Positions 1 through 11,779 of a stretch of DNA of 64,000 bases are shown here, in pieces. The first letter of the stretch is position 1; every line of letters starts with the position of its first letter. Source of the stretch: Ceriagrion tenellum (Eukaryota; Arthropoda; Insecta; Odonata; Coenagrionidae). A program made the position numbers and the translations under genes. Where the stretch lies: contig OY720639.1 in assembly GCA_963169105.1 (NCBI GenBank), positions 121,417,117 to 121,481,116 of the forward strand, in the 5' to 3' direction. Below the pieces are notes generated by a model, which was not told the DNA's origin, did no database searches, and worked only from the letters and a program-made list of their open reading frames with translations.

Positions 1-89
1 ATGTCCATTCAGGACGTTTACATAGTGAGTCGAGTACATACACTACTTCAAGATTGAGTTAAGGTTGGAACGTGATGTTTAATGGGATC

Positions 90-410
90 CTTATTCGCCG
101 CGGGGTAAAAAAACAACGGATCGAGGAACAAGACGCAAAAGAATGAGATAAGGGGAGGAAGCCAAGGGTTTGTTAAAGACAGTGACAGATGGGAAAACGA
201 GAGAGGAAGAGAGAGAGAGAGAGCGAGAACGGAAGGAGATATATATACAAGGAGGGTCGTAATGGCTGAATCCGCTGAAAGGGTGAGAGTGTAGGGAGGA
301 ATATAAAAAGGATTTGTAAAGGGAGGGAATGGTATTGAAGGGATGCAAAGGGCGGGGTTGAAGCAATGTTTCTGGACGGAAACTTCTTCCCGCGATGGGA
401 AGCTCCCGGG
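90..410. other. Purine-rich stretch with GA simple repeat
   Basis: The plus strand is strongly purine-biased here, with a (GA)n-type simple repeat at about 198-230 and scattered GGAGG/GGGAGG runs. The minus-strand open frames over it (Ser/Pro/Leu/Phe-rich) are low-complexity readings of the pyrimidine strand and match no protein family. It is one of several such tracts in the window. No gene is seen in 1-495. Confidence 0.5.
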
Positions 411-493
411 AATTTTCATGATTTTTCATTCCCAAATACCGAGAAAAGTTATTAATAAATGAAATAAAACCCCGTTCATCCTTTTCGAGTTCC

Positions 494-650
494 ATGTTGA
501 TTAGTAAACATAACTTTTACATTCCACTAGTCAGTTTACGGGCTAATAATTTATATCGTTGCCAGGCATCGAAATCCGGATTTTGCAATAAATTATTGAC
601 CTGGGAACTGACCAGTGGAGTGTAAAAGTTATTTTTACTAACCAAATGTT
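494..650. repeat. Foldback (palindromic) element, about 155 bp
   Basis: The stretch at about 494-555 is repeated in inverted orientation at about 589-648. Both arms share a TAACTTTTACAYTCCACTRGTCAGTT-type core (quoted degenerate) and an AATAATTTAT block. The centre is about 30 bp and contains CATCGAAATCCGG. Arm length and compactness fit a MITE-like or foldback non-autonomous transposon. No coding capacity, and no clear target-site duplication could be assigned. Confidence 0.65.
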
Positions 651-737
651 ATTTCATTTTGCCATAAGCAAATAAAATATACAGCTCAAAAGCAACAAAA
701 AAACACAAATAGGTAAGTAAAAGGATGAGGTACTAAT

Positions 738-846
738 ATTCTAGACGTTTCGACGGTCAAGTTGTTTAGGTTGGTTGAATAAATTTCTTTTCATCTTTGT
801 GTTCCCCACCAGCAACGAAGAAAGCTCAGCTGTTGAAACGTTGGTA
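738..846. repeat. Ribozyme-like motif pair (decayed)
   Basis: At 814-840 on the plus strand an ACGAAGAAAGCT...GTTGAAACG arrangement resembles the CUGANGA-stem-GAAAC core seen better preserved near 57.6, 62.7 and 63.7 kb. At 741-760 the minus strand carries a second CGTCGAAACGTC segment facing it. This is probably a degenerate member of the same repeat class. The first core bases are altered, so confidence is low to moderate. Confidence 0.35.
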
Positions 847-850
847 AATT

Positions 851-1595
851 TTTCAGTTTTTTCCTGAATGATATTATTTCCTTTTGTTTTTAAAGCTATA
901 TATCTTTAATAAAAATATAAAATCTCTACATGGAGCAATGTTATCAATTTATTTGTCAATTTTAGCGCACTCGAAATTTGAAAATAATCGCACTCAAGAC
1001 ATCAAATAGAAATAATAACTAGTACAACAAGAAAGATAGGTGCAACACTGATAATTTACGAAAAAATGCGTTACCTACATGCTTGGGAAAGATTTCGGAA
1101 GATTGCGAACGGTGGCCAGTATCTCCTGTAAATGAATTTATTAAAGAGGAGAGAGATGACAGACAAGCACACTTTTTCTGAGTAATAATTGAGGCGTGGG
1201 CCAAATGGAATAATGGGAGCGTTCGGGCAGAAAGTGAAGGAACTCGGAATTTGACGAGAGTAAGAACTTTTGGGCACCAAAGTGTTTTTAATTTAAGAGT
1301 ATTGCCAACTTCTTTCAGTCAGAATGGTATAAATTCTCATTGGAAAATCATGAAAAAGTTTTTCTCAAGCCAAACATTGCTTATCGTGTAATGTTGCCTC
1401 AAATGTAAACAACCCAAATCAAAATTTTAATTATGACTTAAATTTAATCATGAATTTAGCGTCCATACAAATAATTACGCAACCATTTGGGACTTTGGAA
1501 GGAAAGGCTTATCCGAAGAAATAATTTAAAAAAACAGAAGAAAGCTCCTCTCTTCATTAAAAACTACTACGAGGGAACATACATTGCCTCACAGC
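851..1595. other. AT-rich stretch, nothing recognised
   Basis: AT-rich DNA with short open frames on both strands that match no known family. No repeat, RNA gene or promoter signal stands out. Confidence 0.5.
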
Positions 1596-1597
1596 TT

Positions 1598-1832
1598 CTA
1601 GAGGGATAAGCTGGGGAGCTGCTAGAGATCCGGAGGCAACATGCTGGGCTCAGTTTGCTTGAGAAATTCAGAACTGGAGAAAGTCAGAAATGGACACACA
1701 GAATATTTTGATGCCACAATACGTCACGTGAGCGAGCGAGTCTGAAAGAAGCAATAATATAAGAGAGATAAATTGCCGAACAGATAGGTACAAAAATTCT
1801 TTCTTTCCGCACACAATATGAGACAATAATAA
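1598..1832 (+). mobile_element. LINE ORF2 C-terminal remnant (jockey/CR1-like)
   Basis: Read with frameshifts and stops, the plus strand gives the C-terminal tail of a non-LTR retrotransposon polymerase. LLEIRRQHAGLSLLEKFRTG is the usual LExRRxxARLxLLxK block downstream of the reverse transcriptase domain, and TDRYKNSFFPHTI near 1783-1820 is the classic YKNSFFPRTI..WN terminal block. At least three in-frame stops make it dead. The same terminal block recurs at 24.1 kb (minus) and 61.8 kb (plus). Only the distal end survives, as expected of 5'-truncated copies. The family is inferred from motif style, not from a search. Confidence 0.7.
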
Positions 1833-1834
1833 AA

Positions 1835-2499
1835 ACAAAGCCCCACTCAATACACTTACATAATACTTATCAGCATTTCTCCTCTCAAAACCTTATCTCT
1901 TAGTTCTTTACATGGCTAGTGTCCCAACACCTCCTGTCACACGCTCACACGGCGGCACACAGGATATTAAGTAGATGCCAATACTATAACCACGAAATTC
2001 TGGTCGATTTTCATGCAGGGTTTATCTTTCGTCATATCCATTCAATTTTTTACCATTTTTTGTAGTTTAGACTGCGCTACTCCCTGGCCACAAGTCCAGA
2101 TCGATTCAATCTCACAATTAATTTTTTTGAAAGTCCATAGTGTTTGTTATCACTGTAGTAAAAACTCAAAAATTTAAGACTAGACAGAAATTAATTCATC
2201 TACATTTTCTATCAAGCTACGGAAATTGATAGAAAAATATGCCAATGTAACGGTAATAAGAAAAATCTAGTCAGCAATCTCAAAGATTCCTAAGCTGAAA
2301 AGGGGTGAATTAGGTTTTATATGATGTCTGTTTGAGATCCAAATAGGATGGAGTTGAAAGGTAAACCACACTAAAAATAAAAGGAGTGCATTTTTAGGCT
2401 TGTTTAGAAACGAATATATTTTTTCCAGAATATTTCTCCTAGGAATAACGTCAATTGGAAGTAATAATTATATTTGGAATTTGGGCCTGCATAAGAGAG
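1835..2499. other. AT-rich stretch, nothing recognised
   Basis: No protein motif, repeat or RNA gene is recognised between the LINE remnant and the SINE. Confidence 0.5.
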
Positions 2500-2512
2500 C
2501 ATGAGCGTAAGA
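2500..2512. repeat. SINE target-site duplication, left copy
   Basis: CATGAGCGTAAGA. It matches 12 of 13 bases with the copy at 2810-2822 and directly abuts the SINE tail. Confidence 0.85.
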
Positions 2513-2809
2513 TTGGATTGGATTGGATATTTTGGGAGGCGACCGGTCATTTGCGCCATAGGGAACAGGTAAGGGAGGAAGGGTGGATAGAAACCCGGCG
2601 TCGGCATTAGCCTGCTCTTAACGAAAGACGCCAAGGGGACCACGGTTTAACGTCTCATCCGACAGGCGGAGTACTGTACTTGAAGTGCCCTCTGCAAGAC
2701 ACTCAGGTAGGTATCGGGTTCCCTCTGAAAAATCCTCCTCTGCAGGGATTTGAACCCTGGCCGCGCGTGTGGTAGGCAAGTACTCTAGCCACCACATCAA
2801 CCCGATCCC
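2513..2809 (-). mobile_element. tRNA-derived SINE, nearly full length
   Basis: On the minus strand the element starts with a tRNA-like head holding an RNA polymerase III A box (TGGCTAGAGTACTTGCC, 2775-2791) and B box (GGTTCAAATCC, 2746-2756). A tRNA-unrelated body follows, including the GACGTTAAACCGTGGTCCCC block around 2640-2660 that I recall from other arthropod SINEs. It ends in a short ATCCA-type tandem tail (2513-2530). It is flanked by a 13-bp direct repeat with one mismatch (CATGAGCGTMAGA, 2500-2512 and 2810-2822), the target-site duplication expected of LINE-driven retroposition. It encodes no protein; mobility would depend on a partner LINE. Confidence 0.9.
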
Positions 2810-2822
2810 CATGAGCGTCAGA
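2810..2822. repeat. SINE target-site duplication, right copy
   Basis: CATGAGCGTCAGA. It abuts the tRNA-like head of the SINE. Confidence 0.85.
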
Positions 2823-2859
2823 CTAGAGTGAAAAATCCGTTTAGGATTCTGCCGTAAAA

Positions 2860-3070
2860 GTAAGTGGAAGGAAGGAGGCTATTAAATGATGAAAAGGATG
2901 GAAGGGAAGGGGATTTATAAAGACGAAACTGGATAAAAGAAAGGAAGGATCGGGACAAGGTTTGGAAAAGGGACCGGGGGGGACGGGGGAGGGGAAAGGA
3001 TTGGTTTTTTAAAGGGGAGAAAGGGTAAGGGAGGGTGGGAAGGGAGTGGTTGGAGGGGGGAGCAAACTGG
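2860..3070 (+). other. Purine/G-rich tract with G-quadruplex motif
   Basis: About 200 bp of nearly pure G/A on the plus strand. At 2970-2994 four G-runs of 3, 7, 5 and 4 are separated by loops of 1-3 bases, which satisfies the G3+N1-7 quadruplex pattern. The following 3095-3400 stretch is GC-richer and pyrimidine-biased. An open frame of 102 codons lies over it, but its product (Ser/Pro-rich) matches no family. The juxtaposition could mark a promoter or be a simple low-complexity island. Confidence 0.5.
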
Positions 3071-3424
3071 AAGGGAAATTAATTAGAACCGTAGGTGGGG
3101 ATTATGCGGTTTGTTGGCTTATTGATTTCCTCACTCCGAGTCGGTGAGAGACGACTGGACTCCCCCGAAGTCTCTCTCTCCTCATCCCACACGCTCTACT
3201 CGCAGCCCGGCCTTTTGACTATCTCCACCTTCACCACCCAACACCATTCGTCGCTTTCTCTCTCTCTGGACCGCATTCACCCACGCCCTCCATTTCCCGC
3301 ACCCTCGTCTGGGCGCGCTAAACAGAAGGCAGAAAGGGCGGGCATTGGCAGTGTCCTTTGGGATGATCCTGATTGGGACGACTGGACACCATTGTACTTT
3401 TAATACCTTCACTACTTTGCTCAC

Positions 3425-6400
3425 TTTCCTTCAACATACTGGCCCAAGTGACTGAAATGTTCATACAGCTCCTTTAACTGTCAGCATTGCCGTTTTTCAC
3501 CCTTGAATAGCTGATTTCTTAGAAATATTTTGTTTTATTCCCCCGTGGTACGATTTGAGCGAAGCCTGCACGGGTTTTCTACCCGGTAAAGTTGTCTGTC
3601 AATTTTAAATTGCAGACTTTTTTATCATTGGCAACCCATTACCTTGGGTCTTAGAAGGGACAGAGAAGACCCCGACGAGTATCAACTTTCAAATGGTCCC
3701 ATTTAAAATTTCTAAGGCTTTATCGTCCAAACTTTGCCACTGTCAGGGCAGATTCTCGCGGTCATACGTCATAGGGCACCTGATCTTGCGGTAAATCGAG
3801 GACCCACATCGCCCGTTTGCTTAAGATCGATCTTTATTCTGCATCTACTGCACTGATATTCCAATGCATCTGTCGCTTCTTTATTTGATACCAAAACCCA
3901 ATGATGCCATGATCACCCCAATTATACTCAAAAATTAACTAAGCAAAATTCAAAACATCCAGCATCTTCCATTTTCATTGCTCATATTTCTGGTGTAAAC
4001 AACGTCACACTACGCACTAGAATCCTCAGTAATTGCGTAATAAAATGAAAAGCGACTTCCACAGAGAGAAGGGCCAAGTAAGAGACAATATGGTTCAAAC
4101 AATTATAGTCACTTGAGTTAAGCAGAGCTCGATACATCGGTAATTTCGAAACAGCCGATGATTAGTATTATTGCCCATATGCTTGATTAAATAAGCTAAT
4201 GTCGAAAAGTAAGTTTCCTCAAAGCGCTCCTCAAAGAAATAAAATGTCCATAGCACTAGATTAGCCATTGGGAATGGAAACAATTTCAGAGAAGAGTTCG
4301 TCAATATTGTCATCAAGTCTCAATTTCAATCACCAGCCAGTAATGGACCGGGTATAACTTAATCGCGACATGCCAAGTGACCGCATAGGTTGTGAGAATA
4401 TAACAAACTAAAGTTTACTTGCGCTAAATACAAAGTAGAGTGAGGTCAGCTTAGCGTGAATCACTGCGATAGTTAGGTTAAATATCAAGAATATCGCAAG
4501 AATAGTTCAAGTAACTTCAATATTGGAGGAGATAAAATATTGGCAAAAATGCTACCAAACGTGCTAAGTTTCCAACACCATGCGTTATTCCTAGAAGCTA
4601 TCAAGGATTCGATTGCTGAGCTGGTTTTTCCCGTGAAGCTCCCCTATTTTAAGCGAGATAAAAATATAAACGCATAAACAGCTGTGACATAAATAAAATG
4701 CAATAATAATTACTGTCATAGTGATATATTGGCAATCGATGGCTTTGATATAATTTTCAATTCTTAAATTTACCGTTCCATAGATCGGAAAAAATACGAT
4801 TGAACTTCCTTTGGAGACTTCCAGTCGTCGCTTTTCCCCCAAAATATTTTAAAATACGGACCGACCCGTCTCTTTTTGCCGGCTGGGTCGATCGACCTGC
4901 ACCAAGCACTTTAAGTATTGATCTCTATCGAGACCATTAAAATAAAGACATGTGAAAAAATATATGACTGAGGCGTCCAATGGTTATCCGTTATCGAATT
5001 TCGGATGAGATGTGGCGAAGAAACGACATGAAAAATTCTGGAAGGCATAACCGTTCGTCCTTCTCACTGACTTTCTAATAATCTCACGCTTCTCAATCTT
5101 TTTATTCTACATAAAACTGCTGGGAGGCTCGACCGAGCTCCCCTTTTCCCTGCTCACTTACAATCTCGTGCTATTCATACTTTTCCTCTCCGCCAGAAGG
5201 AAAGTCATAAAATTTTTCTTCTCTAAATCTTGGTCGCTCCAAATCACGGGTCAAAATTGATATGCATTCAAAATAGTGTCTCTCCTGGAAAGTATATATT
5301 CTATAAGTTAGTGTTCCACATAGAATTCATTTGGTGTACAATGCGACCGAAAATTTTAAAACTTTATGAGGTACAGTTTACGATTAAAAAAAGAAAATGC
5401 TGAAAAATTGCAAAAAATAGGATTTTTCACAAATATGAGGAAGATGTTATACTCCATTGCTAAAAAATATACATTTTCATCGCTTAATTTAATCACTACA
5501 TTAAATGCTACAATAACACGCTTACAAGTCTATCACGCCGTTCCTTTTCTATTAGATTACAAAAATCCAACATTACTATAATAAAGTGAATTTATGCTAA
5601 ATATGGCATTGGTATTAAGGGTGTGAATCATAGTCATCAATGAATGTACTAATTGGGAAGATATAAGCATCTTTATTATAATATAAAAACTATTCAACAT
5701 TGAACAGAACATTTATAATGTAGCTTTCTTAAGTACCTTGGAAATGAAAACATCATATTATCCTAATTATCAATTTAAGCGCCATTTGCAACTAAAATGT
5801 GGAGCTAAACTTTACCAAGGATTAAATGTGCCCCAATTGCCAAATTTACGTGGCAGAGTTTATTTTGTTTCGCCATTCCCGAGAATAAGGCATCATACCG
5901 ACCACAAAGTGCAAGTTTGAACCTATGATATTTGGATATTTGGTTTTCTGTCGCCAGAATTACTGAAGTATGAAAGAATGCAAATGGAAAAATCATCTTT
6001 TTAAGAAACTTTCGTTTAATTTAAAGTATGGAAAAGAGTTTTCAAACATGAGAAATATAGAGTACTATAAAAATAAAGTTGACGTCTGAAGACGGGCCGT
6101 AAAAGAAGAATTTTTCTGAACGTCAATCCTGCCATCCGTCAACGCTCTCTCATTCTCACAAGCCATAAACCAGATATGCGTCAAGAGATAAAAAGTGAAT
6201 GCTGCCTCCACGATGGCCTCATCACTCGGAATAAAACGCTTTAAAACATACGATGGTATCACCATTTCAAGTAAGGTAATTGTATAAAAAGTGTAACAAT
6301 ATTGAAGAAGATATGGATACCAATGCATCGTCTTTGAGCATGAACTAAAATTTGTAATTAGTGTAGTATTTCACTTCATAGAACTCTTCTACGTAAAAAG

Positions 6401-7850
6401 GTCTGATGTAAATCATCCCATGTGCTTCAGTTGCTCTTGCATTTTAGCAAAGGCATAAATGCAGCGAATTGACTTTAAGGCGAACGCATCACAAAATGAA
6501 AGTAAAGAGACAAACCTCAAATATATGAAAATGTTTCAACTAATTTCTCACTTTCTCCCTTAGATACATAGCTGAACAAAAGTTAGCATAAATCACCCTG
6601 TAAAAGTCGTGTGGTATTCTAAGGGAGGGTGAAAAAGAAGCATACTTCAGAGTGATGTTACTTTCACCCTCACGAGGATGATTCTCATTAAAAAGTCGAC
6701 TTTTAATAAAGTGCGTGGAAGTTTCTATCAGAGCTGCGTTAAGGCAACTCATGGTTAAATCAGAAACTTGGTAAATCCTTGTATTGGTTTTAATCATGTT
6801 CTGGTACGTCACTTAGCGCCATCTTCAGATCTTGAAGATAACGAGTCCTAAAACGCCTCCATGATTAAATCTTACGCCTGTAATTTTCAAGTGTTTCATT
6901 AAAAAAATCCATATTCGAGGCGAGTGGAGTGAATTGAAGAGCCTTGTAACTTGTAGGAAATTGTTATTAATACTTGTTTCTTCTGAAGTAAAAAAAAACG
7001 CAAACAAGCGTTGCGTAGTAGATTAATTTTTAAAATCGCTTAAGTTAGACAGATAGATACGTTTCATTATCGCACTCTGCGGGTTCCACCAGCATCCTTA
7101 AAATATACTGAGATGGTGAACATTAATTTGAAAATATACGTTTACCTGTAAAGATTATTATGCAAGAGATTTCTTTTAAAAGTTAACGTTTAACATGACT
7201 ACAGTCACAAGTCTTAACTTTAAAACAGCCTTCAATCACAAAAAACATATCCAGGTTAAAACAATTGTTCATATTTACAACAGGTTAAAATAATTGTAGA
7301 AATTAGTGCTGCGCTACTTCATTATACATCATATTATTTGATATTCGCAAATCAAGATTATTCAATCACCTCTCGCAGTCAAGCAATTTAGATCTCACTG
7401 AATGTGACGCAATTTTATCGCAGAATCGAGATGACACTTGCTGGTGATATAGACTCCAGTCTTTCCGATGGAAGATAGAAACTAGAATTGTGGTCTTTTG
7501 TGTGCTAATTGCTACTTCATCGATCCATAGTGCTGTGCACGTTCGAAATAGCATGTAAAAGTGAGCATGTGACTTGTAAGGTCACTTTCATGGAAGTAAC
7601 TTTCTAGTTGAAATCCGCCCTTACCCCTCACTACTCTTTTCCTATTATAAAAGCGAAAGCCTCATTCACGTCAGGTGAGAATGAGCTTCACATCTGCGTG
7701 ATGAGCTCATCATTCGTGGGGAAAAAGTACATGGAGAACCACAAGAAGGGAAGAGTCTACTATTCAGAACATGGAAATCAGAAGGTGCGGAGTCAGCGAA
7801 ATAAAAACTATGACGCCTGCAGTTCAGGACGATCCGGAAGAATTTTGGGA
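3425..7850. other. Long stretch without recognised features
   Basis: About 4.4 kb of AT-rich DNA. I checked the 60-100-codon open frames on both strands and found no family motif, signal peptide or domain I trust. Around 3540-3830 the composition is nearer balanced, but no repeat or exon is recognised there. Any exon of a host gene here would be short. Confidence 0.4.
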
Positions 7851-7854
7851 TGGG

Positions 7855-8100
7855 TGGCTCACGAGAGGAGGGAGGCGGAAAGGAGGGATTTGAGTTCCGA
7901 GATGTGAATGCGGGAGTGAATTATAAAAAAAAAATGGGCGAGAAAAGAAAAAATCGTGAAGAAATGGATGTGGAAAGAGAGAAGAAGAGGATGGGAAGAA
8001 GAAGAAAGAGGGAATGCGGAGGAGTGGAAAAGGTTGAGCAATCAAAAAAAAGCGAAGGAATGGGTAGAGGCGAAGAGGGAAAAATCCAGCGGTGGTGCGG
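7855..8100 (+). other. Purine-rich low-complexity tract
   Basis: The plus strand is dominated by GAAGAA/GGAAGA/GGAGG runs. Open frames over it in both orientations (Lys/Glu/Arg-rich on plus; Phe/Ser/Leu/Pro-rich on minus) are composition artefacts. It resembles the tracts near 0.2, 2.9, 32.7, 43.2 and 49.1 kb. Confidence 0.5.
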
Positions 8101-8219
8101 TTTTCATTCTCTTTTGGGAAGAAGATGGAGAAAAGTGGGCGCGTGAGAATATATATCGCACAGAGCGCTTTATTTTTGCATGAAGGCGATCGATCCAAGT
8201 TGAAGGGGGAGGTGTTCAT

Positions 8220-9400
8220 TTCTCGGTGTGCTGCCTAGTGAATTCCAGACAGGGTCTGCAGCTGAAAGACGAGAGCCCAGCGAAACGCATCGATAGTCTC
8301 CTGGACTAGGCAGAAAAAGATGAGCTCTAAAAAATTGAACTGGGCACTTCAAATGATTGAAATGATTGATAATGTCTGCTGAATCAGTTTCTATACCATA
8401 TAGACGTAGACAGTTTGTAGCTGTCTAGGGAATTGAGCTCCTGTATTTCTTAAAAATAGTCAGAAAGTCCATGTTTACAGTTTTTGGAAATTTATAGCTC
8501 AAGGGAAGACGGAATTGATCGAGCAAAAGGTAAATTAGCATTTAGTGCCAAATCAAGTGTAGTAAAATTATTTTAATTACGGTGATGGCTAGAATTTAAT
8601 GTCAACTGCTCTTTTCTCACCCTACATGCAAGTGACTAAGAGCCAATTGTTTACCAAGGAAACACGATCCAAAAATCAGGATTGGACTTTTCAATTTGAC
8701 CCGAGAACACAACTTCGAAAACTCAACTCACAGCTTAAAAATATTTCAGAAATGATGTTCAAATGTGATGAAAGTTATTGTATACAATTCTAAAGAATTA
8801 AGATACAAAACAAGTTACACTTAAACTTTCTTGGAACAGCTTTATCTTACTACCATGAATTAACACTACGATATAAACCAACATTATATACCCTTAATAT
8901 GTACCAGCTTTAACTGCAGCAACGATACAACACAGAAAAATTAAAATAATAACGTTTGCAAAGATATTTTAGTAAATTTTGTGTAATATGGCTATTGCTT
9001 ATGGAATATATGGAAGCGTAAACTGGACCTATACTGATGAACAGAAATATCAAATATCGGAAATGAGAAGAAAATTTGATGGTATTTGATAAATGGACAG
9101 TAATATGGTTACCTATGGTTATCAGGCAAAACCTAGGTGTTAAAGGCAGCTACGAAATGACGTGAGAATACAGTTGTTGATGGAGTGAACGCGAGGAAAG
9201 GAAGAATTTGGTAATAATATTGAATTGGAAATAAAAAACGAAAAGTATATGATCCCTGTAACTTCCACGCAAGAGATGGAAAGGACAACAATGCATTTGT
9301 AGATTTTATACCCGACAATGAAGAAGTGAGCTCTTACGGCCTCCATAATATAATAAGGATGAAACTCCATAGCATTAAATAAACACTTCACTGGAATATA
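8220..9400. other. AT-rich stretch, nothing recognised
   Basis: No recognised motif or repeat. A 64-codon plus-strand frame at 8599-8793 is open but matches nothing I know. Confidence 0.4.
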
Positions 9401-9401
9401 A

Positions 9402-9844
9402 AATTACGGGTAAAGGGGTTTAATTATTTGGGGATTTACGGTGTGAATAGCTCGCACCTGGGATTCACTACACAAATATGATACACACTCACACAATATC
9501 TAAATGGTAATGGCTCACTCTACCGGCTAGTATTTTTTTGACGTGGAGTTAACCTGGGTCAAGAGAAGAACTAGCTGGATGGACACAAGTAAGTGGTTTA
9601 CGGAGATTACATTCCCGCCAGGGACAGCCAGGATCTCAGCAAACGACTTACTTGTGTCTGTCAAACTAGTGTTCCTCTAAAACCAGGTTAGCTAGACGTC
9701 AGGAAAAAACAAGCCGGTAAGATTTAAAGGCCTAGTAGTGGGTACCGTTTAGGTATTGTGTGAGCGTGTTTTGCCCTTGTGTAGTGAATCCCAAGCACAG
9801 ATTTTTAAATCTCTCAACCACTAATCCCTTTCCCCAGAATTATC
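9402..9844. repeat. Large foldback element, about 443 bp
   Basis: Left arm about 9402-9610 and right arm about 9632-9844 are inverted copies of each other with a central spacer of some 20 bp. Clearly matched blocks include TGGGATTCACTACACAA (left) against its inverse near 9777-9793, the CTCACACAATA block, ACCGGCT, TTAACCTGG, and GACACAAGTAAGT next to the centre. Divergence of roughly 20-25 percent between arms indicates an old insertion. Structure and lack of coding potential fit a foldback or MITE-type DNA transposon. The true ends and target-site duplication are unclear. Confidence 0.8.
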
Positions 9845-9849
9845 TAATT

Positions 9850-11775
9850 ATATATCCCTGAATGTTTTTCGTTTACGGTTTTTTGAGTTTTACCCTTATT
9901 ATGTTAATAACCGATATACGGTATAATATGTCTTAGCACTTCCCTAAACTAATTACGTTCGTGAGATCCCAGCAGCTGAATGTTACGCCAAAAAAAATGG
10001 CTATCAGTGGGGAGATTATGGTTGGAAATAATGATAAAGTTAGTCATGAGATATCTTTTTTATGAAATTGCATTATTGACACAAGGTTACTCCAGCCTTG
10101 ATCAGTTTTTTCAGCTATAATCATGTCGGAAAAGTAATTTTACTTTACAAGAGTAAAAATCATGAAATGAATGATTTACAGTTGCATGAATACAAAGTTT
10201 TATCTCACCATAACACAGTGATCCACTATCAAAATCTATCGATTGAAGCATAAAAAACACCAAGAACGTCCGAATACTGGAGCGATGAGATCCGAGATAA
10301 TTGAATTTCGCGCGTAACTAATGGTGAAAATCAATGTTTGACCATTTCAACGGGATTAATTGCCGTGACGCAAATGAACAATTAGGTATTACCTACGGTA
10401 GCCGATTTTTCTGCTAAAAAAACACAATGTATAATTTTCCCGAATTAATTAACAAGAATTGCGAATTATAGAAAAATAATTGAACAAACAATTTCGCCGG
10501 TGCTGAATTTTTACAACTTAATACAAAATAAAACTATTGAAACTGACTGCATTACAAACCTATCTCTCTAAGTCGCATTTTTACTGGTTAACATGCAAAA
10601 AATAATGGAATCATAAGTTCGGCCGTGTGAGAGAGCCCAATCAGATTCAGTGAAATGCTTCCTATCATTTGATGGATAAAACTACACAGCCGATTTATAT
10701 CTTCTTTTAACTAGGTTTAATCAATACCGCATGCATTTTTAGCTTAATTTCGTTAAACTAATGGAAGTGAAAATATAATCTGTACAATTTACTGCTGATT
10801 TGTAAAATTACAAATGTTTTGATGAGAGATTTCATTTGGGTAAGCTTCATAAAAGAAAACTCCCACAGTCAACTTCTGCCGGAAGGAAAGGCTATACCTC
10901 AAATTAATGATTCTCGGCGTAGACCAACTTCGTGAGTCAACTTCAATTTGCTTAATGTCATAAATGGAGATCTAGCAAGTCAGAAGCATTCCTTTCGAAA
11001 CAATGAGAAGCATCAAAGCTACAGAATTATTCACTCTTTACAAAGTAGAGTGGATTATATTCTTTTTCAAAAGACTGGGTGGAAGTATTTACATTATATA
11101 AAATATGTAAGAAATAAAACCGTTTCACTCATGTGCACCTTAAACATTATACGTTAGAGAGAATAATTAAATACGTAGTGAATATTTCAGATTTTATTCC
11201 ATAAAATGATAGACATGAATATTATGGTGAATCAGGTCACAAATGCTATCACATGTAAAATTTCCAATTGAGTATAATATTTTCGAAATAAATTAAGTTA
11301 ATTAACCACATCAAGCTTTCGGAGTTAAATGACTCATAAAATGTTTATCTACTCGTATTTCATACTTATTACTCATATGGAGGTAAGGTATCTATAAAGT
11401 AATACTAAGTCTCTGAAATGTCTCTCTCCGACTCTCTGTTCGTTAGTTATGACTGTATGAGGGACCCTCAGGTGACTTAGGAAATTAAAACTTGACAGAA
11501 TCATTGGACGTGGCATGTATCCGACCGGGAAAATAATAAATAATCGAGCAGCAATTTAGAGTAGCTGTTTGTACCCCACAATGTTGACCTCTAACAATAA
11601 AAGAAATTAACCGAATCGGTCCAGGGTTTAAAAAAATATTTTTGCATTCAAGATATCATCAGGGTAAAACATTGAATTATTAAGTACCCCTTGATCTATG
11701 CAAACCTAGTCAAAAACATAGAAATAACAGCATTTGCCACTTTATAAGAGTTCCTGTAACCCCTATTCTATTAAA
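9850..11775. other. AT-rich stretch, nothing recognised
   Basis: About 1.9 kb with no recognised repeat, exon or RNA gene. A 69-codon frame at 10948-11157 has no family match. Confidence 0.4.
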
Positions 11776-11779
11776 TTAA

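Noticed and set aside
1577..1646. TTGCCTC..GAGGCAA hairpin as a regulatory structure
   Set aside because: Pairing is short and interrupted and it lies at the edge of the LINE remnant; probably chance.
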